From an uncultured Spirochaetia bacterium (GTDB lineage Bacteria > Spirochaetota > UBA6919): a stretch of DNA of 9,284 nt. How positions within the stretch are numbered: position 1 is the stretch's first letter; the number at the start of each line of letters is the position of its first letter. The notes under the pieces were generated by a model. That model was not told where the DNA came from and did no database searches. It was given only the letters and a program-made list of their open reading frames with translations. Location of the stretch: positions 1-9,284 of the forward strand of contig CAJXGR010000106.1 in the NCBI GenBank assembly GCA_913053665.1. Direction: 5' to 3'. Of this stretch, positions 7,014 through 9,284 are shown in pieces. A program made the position numbers and the translations under genes.

Positions 7014-8420
7014 ATGAACTTTCGAGTGACGACTACTTTTATAATCTTACTTTTTATGATGTCCTATTGTGGATCAAAGGATCAGACAAAAGGAAAAAGA
7101 CCTTCTGGGGGTGAGCATCCCTTCATTACTCTTATGAAAAAAGATGCTGGCTCTCTCGGACATAGGTCGGATACGTCAAAGAAAATGGATGGAGAAAGCC
7201 TTCTTGATTTGCTTTGGGGCGGGAACGGCCTTGTAAAGAATGAGGGGGCTAGAACCTTTACTCACCCAGTTAATTTTACCACATTAATCGACCTCTATAT
7301 TCTGAATACTCAAGGTGTCTTTCACTATAACTTCAAGAAAAACAAACTTAAAAAGATTAAAAGTGGAAATGTTCTTTCTAAACTTAAAGTCACTAGGAAG
7401 TTAAGGTATAAAGCCAATACATATATTCTCATATCCCTGTCACCAAGCATGAAAAGAGTTGTTAAAGCCATCAGAAAAAAGATAAAAAATGTAAGCGAAG
7501 AAAACTTAGGGAAAATTATCAAGGATTATAAAGATCGTAGGCAGAATGAAATCAATGAATCCGCTCTTATTGAGGCGGGAACAGCCGCTAAAAACATAAT
7601 GCTTCTTGCTTCTGCTTATAATATGATCCATACGCCATTGAGTCTCAAGCAAGATCGATCCACAATAAGGTCCATAAAAAAACAACTTGGCATCAAGAAA
7701 AAAAGGAATAAACCCTTTATTTTGATTCCTTTAGGAGTCCATAAAAAGGGGTCTAAAAGCGGCGATTATATAAGCTATATTCAGGGACTCTTCAAACAAG
7801 GTAAAAACAGTAGACCTGGTGATTTTGATTTTAAATCAGCTCTCAAGTACGATCAGTTAATCAAATTGCTGTGGGTGGCTAATGGGGCTATCAAAAGCAA
7901 GGGAATCTCAAGCCACCCATCTGGATTACCCAATTCTTTTATAGAGCTTTATTATGTGAATGAAAAAAAGATACAAAGCTATGATCCTAGAACCAATTCA
8001 TTGAAGACCATTAAGTTTGGTGATTTTCGTAAACGGATTATGGGGAAAAACAGGATTAATAAGATTAAAATACGAAATGCTATAATAATAGCCAGAAAGT
8101 CAAATACAAAAGATATTCGTAAGCAAAAAAGGCTTTTTAGAGGGCGTCATTCAAAGAAAATAATAAAATATTATAAAAGACTCATAAAGAATCAAAAGAG
8201 TCTAAATGCTTTATCTTTATTTCAAGTGGGTGTAGCATTACAGACTATCCGATTACTAGCCACTGATTATGATTTAGCTTATCAATATTTTATTGTTCCA
8301 AGAAGTAAAAGATCGAGGTTAGCACAAGACCTTTTCCTGAAAAAAGGAGATCGCCCCATCTTTATTATCCCAATTGGGAAAAAGGATTCTGCTGGTAAAG
8401 GTAGCAAGAAAAATACTTAA
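7014..8420 (+). CDS. Exported putative lipoprotein with two tandem, degenerate nitroreductase-like domains
   Basis: I recognise the fold, not a named protein. Residues 1-18 are a hydrophobic signal ending MMSYC-G, so Cys19 is a candidate lipidation site; Tyr at -1 is unusual, and plain export is possible. The rest is an internal repeat, about 35-245 and 252-457. Matching blocks: SLLDLLWGGNGL (62-73) and QLIKLLWVANGA (281-292); HPVNFTTLIDLYIL and HPSGLPNSFIELYYV; HYNFKKNKLKKI and SYDPRTNSLKTI; AGTAAKNIMLLASAYNM and VGVALQTIRLLATDYDL; PFILIPLGVHKK and PIFIIPIGKK. Each block resembles secreted SagB/ThcOx-like nitroreductases (LLWAANGINR, RTAPSA, GVYRYD, EAGxxAQN, PVGYP). Arg80-Thr81, Asn87 and Asp93 survive in copy one and a KNSRPGDF motif (264-271) in copy two, but the FMN-contact pattern is eroded, so FMN binding is doubtful. 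The protein is very rich in Lys and Arg. GGTGA at 7002-7006 supports the start. It forms an operon with the FecR gene 14 bp downstream. Confidence 0.75.
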   Translation: MNFRVTTTFIILLFMMSYCGSKDQTKGKRPSGGEHPFITLMKKDAGSLGHRSDTSKKMDGESLLDLLWGGNGLVKNEGARTFTHPVNFTTLIDLYILNTQGVFHYNFKKNKLKKIKSGNVLSKLKVTRKLRYKANTYILISLSPSMKRVVKAIRKKIKNVSEENLGKIIKDYKDRRQNEINESALIEAGTAAKNIMLLASAYNMIHTPLSLKQDRSTIRSIKKQLGIKKKRNKPFILIPLGVHKKGSKSGDYISYIQGLFKQGKNSRPGDFDFKSALKYDQLIKLLWVANGAIKSKGISSHPSGLPNSFIELYYVNEKKIQSYDPRTNSLKTIKFGDFRKRIMGKNRINKIKIRNAIIIARKSNTKDIRKQKRLFRGRHSKKIIKYYKRLIKNQKSLNALSLFQVGVALQTIRLLATDYDLAYQYFIVPRSKRSRLAQDLFLKKGDRPIFIIPIGKKDSAGKGSKKNT

Positions 8421-8434
8421 TTAGGAATGAACAT

Positions 8435-9139
8435 ATGAAAAAGATATTAATAGCAAGCTTATTGTTAGCATTCACCATGACTTCCTATACGAAGGGTCAA
8501 AGAGGGAATGGTAAGGTTGTTGCTTATAAAGGAAAAGTTTATATTCTTCAGTACCAAAAAGGGTATAAACAAATTCGGGTCACTAAAAATATAAGGATTT
8601 ATCCAAAGGATATCATACTAACGAAAAGATATAGTGTTGTAAAAGTCCGTTTGGCAGATGGTTCTTATGTAACTATCAAGCCTAATTCAAGGGTTCAGTT
8701 TTCTTATGTTTCTCAGAAATCCCAACGCATATCCCTGGGAAAAGGTGGACTGCTCTCAAAAGTCAATAAGCTTCGGTCTAAAAAAGGCTTTGCAGTCAAT
8801 ACCCCATCCAGTCTGGCAGGAGTTCGAGGAACTAAGTTTGTGGTGGAGTATGATGAAAATTCTGAACAAAATAAGATCGATGTCTATGAGGGTCAAGTTA
8901 ATCTGAATCGTGACGTTGTGACAAAGAAGAAAATCAGTCGGAAGATAGGTAATAAACGCGTGAGTGGCAATGTAAGAGTGATCAATCGTAGAAAAAGTGC
9001 TCTCAAAAAAGGGAATGCCATTACTTATGGAAACCGTGGAAGATCTAAGAAAAGATCCTCTAATGCCAAATTACTTAAAACTTATGAATCCATGATAGAG
9101 AGTGAAGCCATTGAAGTGAGTGGTTGGGAATATAACTAA
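8435..9139 (+). CDS. Exported FecR-domain protein
   Basis: A 234-residue protein with an N-terminal signal (MKK, then hydrophobic about 4-16); the cleavage site is unclear and there is no Cys, so it is probably periplasmic or surface-exposed. The FecR-like beta domain covers about 57-156: the strand pattern YPKDIILTKRYSVVKVRLADGS (56-77), VTIKPNSRVQF (79-89), then the hallmark FAVNTPSSLAGVRGTKFVVEY (119-139) and IDVYEGQVNL (148-157). A basic extension (158-215) contains LKKGNAITYG, reminiscent of the closing strand of longer FecR domains, and an acidic tail follows. Classical FecR is an inner-membrane anti-sigma regulator with a cytoplasmic N-terminal region; that region, a downstream TM and any partner sigma or TonB receptor gene are missing here. 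It is therefore more likely a structural or ligand-binding FecR-only protein. AGGA at 8423-8426 lies eight bases before the ATG, and the upstream gene ends 14 bp away, so the two are cotranscribed. Confidence 0.85.
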   Translation: MKKILIASLLLAFTMTSYTKGQRGNGKVVAYKGKVYILQYQKGYKQIRVTKNIRIYPKDIILTKRYSVVKVRLADGSYVTIKPNSRVQFSYVSQKSQRISLGKGGLLSKVNKLRSKKGFAVNTPSSLAGVRGTKFVVEYDENSEQNKIDVYEGQVNLNRDVVTKKKISRKIGNKRVSGNVRVINRRKSALKKGNAITYGNRGRSKKRSSNAKLLKTYESMIESEAIEVSGWEYN

Positions 9140-9149
9140 ATAGGGTAGT

Positions 9150-9176
9150 GATAAACTAATAAATGACGAGTTTATC
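9150..9176. repeat. 8-bp inverted repeat downstream of the FecR gene
   Basis: GATAAACT (9150-9157) and AGTTTATC (9169-9176) are perfect complements around an 11-nt loop. Part of the right arm, GAGTTTAT (9168-9175), is also perfectly complementary to ATAAACTC at 9249-9256 on the other side of the large palindrome, so two alternative pairings are possible. Confidence 0.5.
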
Positions 9177-9177
9177 C

Positions 9178-9222
9178 AATTGCCTGTAAGGGTAGGTTTT
9201 AAACCTACCCTTACAGGCAATT
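9178..9222. terminator. Perfect 45-bp palindrome (22-bp arms), possible transcription terminator or palindromic repeat
   Basis: The left arm 9178-9199 and right arm 9201-9222 are exact reverse complements around a single central T at 9200. The core arm GCCTGTAAGGGTAGG is more GC-rich than its surroundings, so RNA would fold into a strong hairpin with a small UUUUAAA loop. It lies 38 bp after the FecR stop, where a terminator would be expected. A uridine run is missing on both strands (TTATATCTTA follows on plus), so it is not a classical intrinsic terminator; it could block exonucleases, act bidirectionally, or be a dispersed repeat. Confidence 0.55.
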
Positions 9223-9284
9223 ATATCTTAAATATTATGAAGCAAAAAATAAACTCATCCAATTATGTAAAAGAAATACAAGGT
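9223..9284. other. Non-coding AT-rich right edge
   Basis: No open frame with a usable start and ribosome site is seen before the window ends. It contains ATAAACTC (9249-9256), the inverted copy of 9168-9175, followed by ATCCAATT (9257-9264), a direct repeat of 9174-9181. Confidence 0.55.

Noticed and set aside
7325..7522. Minus-strand hydrophobic open frame inside the nitroreductase-like gene
   Set aside because: Its hydrophobicity is just the antisense of Lys codons (AAA/AAG giving Phe/Leu).
8706..8906. Open frame overlapping the FecR gene in another frame
   Set aside because: It covers the conserved VRGTKF core of the FecR gene and has no start signal of its own.
9142..9264. CRISPR array or tRNA-like structure at the right edge
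   Set aside because: The repeats are inverted and single, not regularly spaced direct repeats, and no cloverleaf or tRNA consensus is present.

Overview
The window (about 9.3 kb, AT-rich, densely coded) carries seven complete protein genes, one gene cut by the left edge, no RNA genes, no insertion sequence and no CRISPR array. A small Pur-alpha/DUF3276-type protein, a FecR-only exported protein, a putative lipoprotein with a loose lipobox, and HDOD plus GGDEF proteins together suggest a Gram-negative-type bacterium, plausibly a spirochaete. That assignment is inference; no rRNA or other lineage marker is present.

Layout, left to right. (1) 1-1321, minus strand: proB (glutamate 5-kinase with a C-terminal PUA domain), followed immediately and in frame by an rlmE/ftsJ-like 23S rRNA 2'-O-methyltransferase that runs off the left edge. 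(2) 1322-1432: compact divergent promoter region between proB and an HDOD gene. (3) 1433-3141: an HDOD signalling protein (plus) and a diguanylate cyclase with a degenerate receiver-like domain (minus), tail to tail with 14 bp between them. (4) 3142-3317: intergenic, with a strong promoter for the cyclase. (5) 3318-3548: small Pur-alpha-like nucleic-acid-binding protein, ending 3 bp from the end of the next gene. (6) 3552-6781, minus: a two-gene ABC exporter (ATPase then 10-TM permease, ATGA overlap) organised like E. coli YbbA-YbbP. (7) 6782-7013: 232 bp AT-rich divergent region with a perfect 14-bp palindrome. (8) 7014-9139, plus: a two-gene operon for exported proteins, first a putative lipoprotein made of two tandem degenerate nitroreductase-like domains, then a FecR-domain protein. 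(9) 9140-9284: non-coding, with a perfect 45-bp palindrome and nested shorter repeats.

The left part is housekeeping (proline synthesis, rRNA modification) and regulation (c-di-GMP synthesis, HDOD). The right part is envelope-related: an ABC exporter of the class acting on lipids, lipoproteins or hydrophobic compounds, divergent from an operon of two exported, strongly basic proteins. The most unusual item is the tandem nitroreductase-like protein. Nitroreductases normally work as dimers with FMN at the interface, so a covalently fused pair with eroded cofactor motifs, sent out of the cytoplasm beside a FecR protein, may be an undescribed envelope factor. All functional statements rest on motif recognition by eye; no database search was made.
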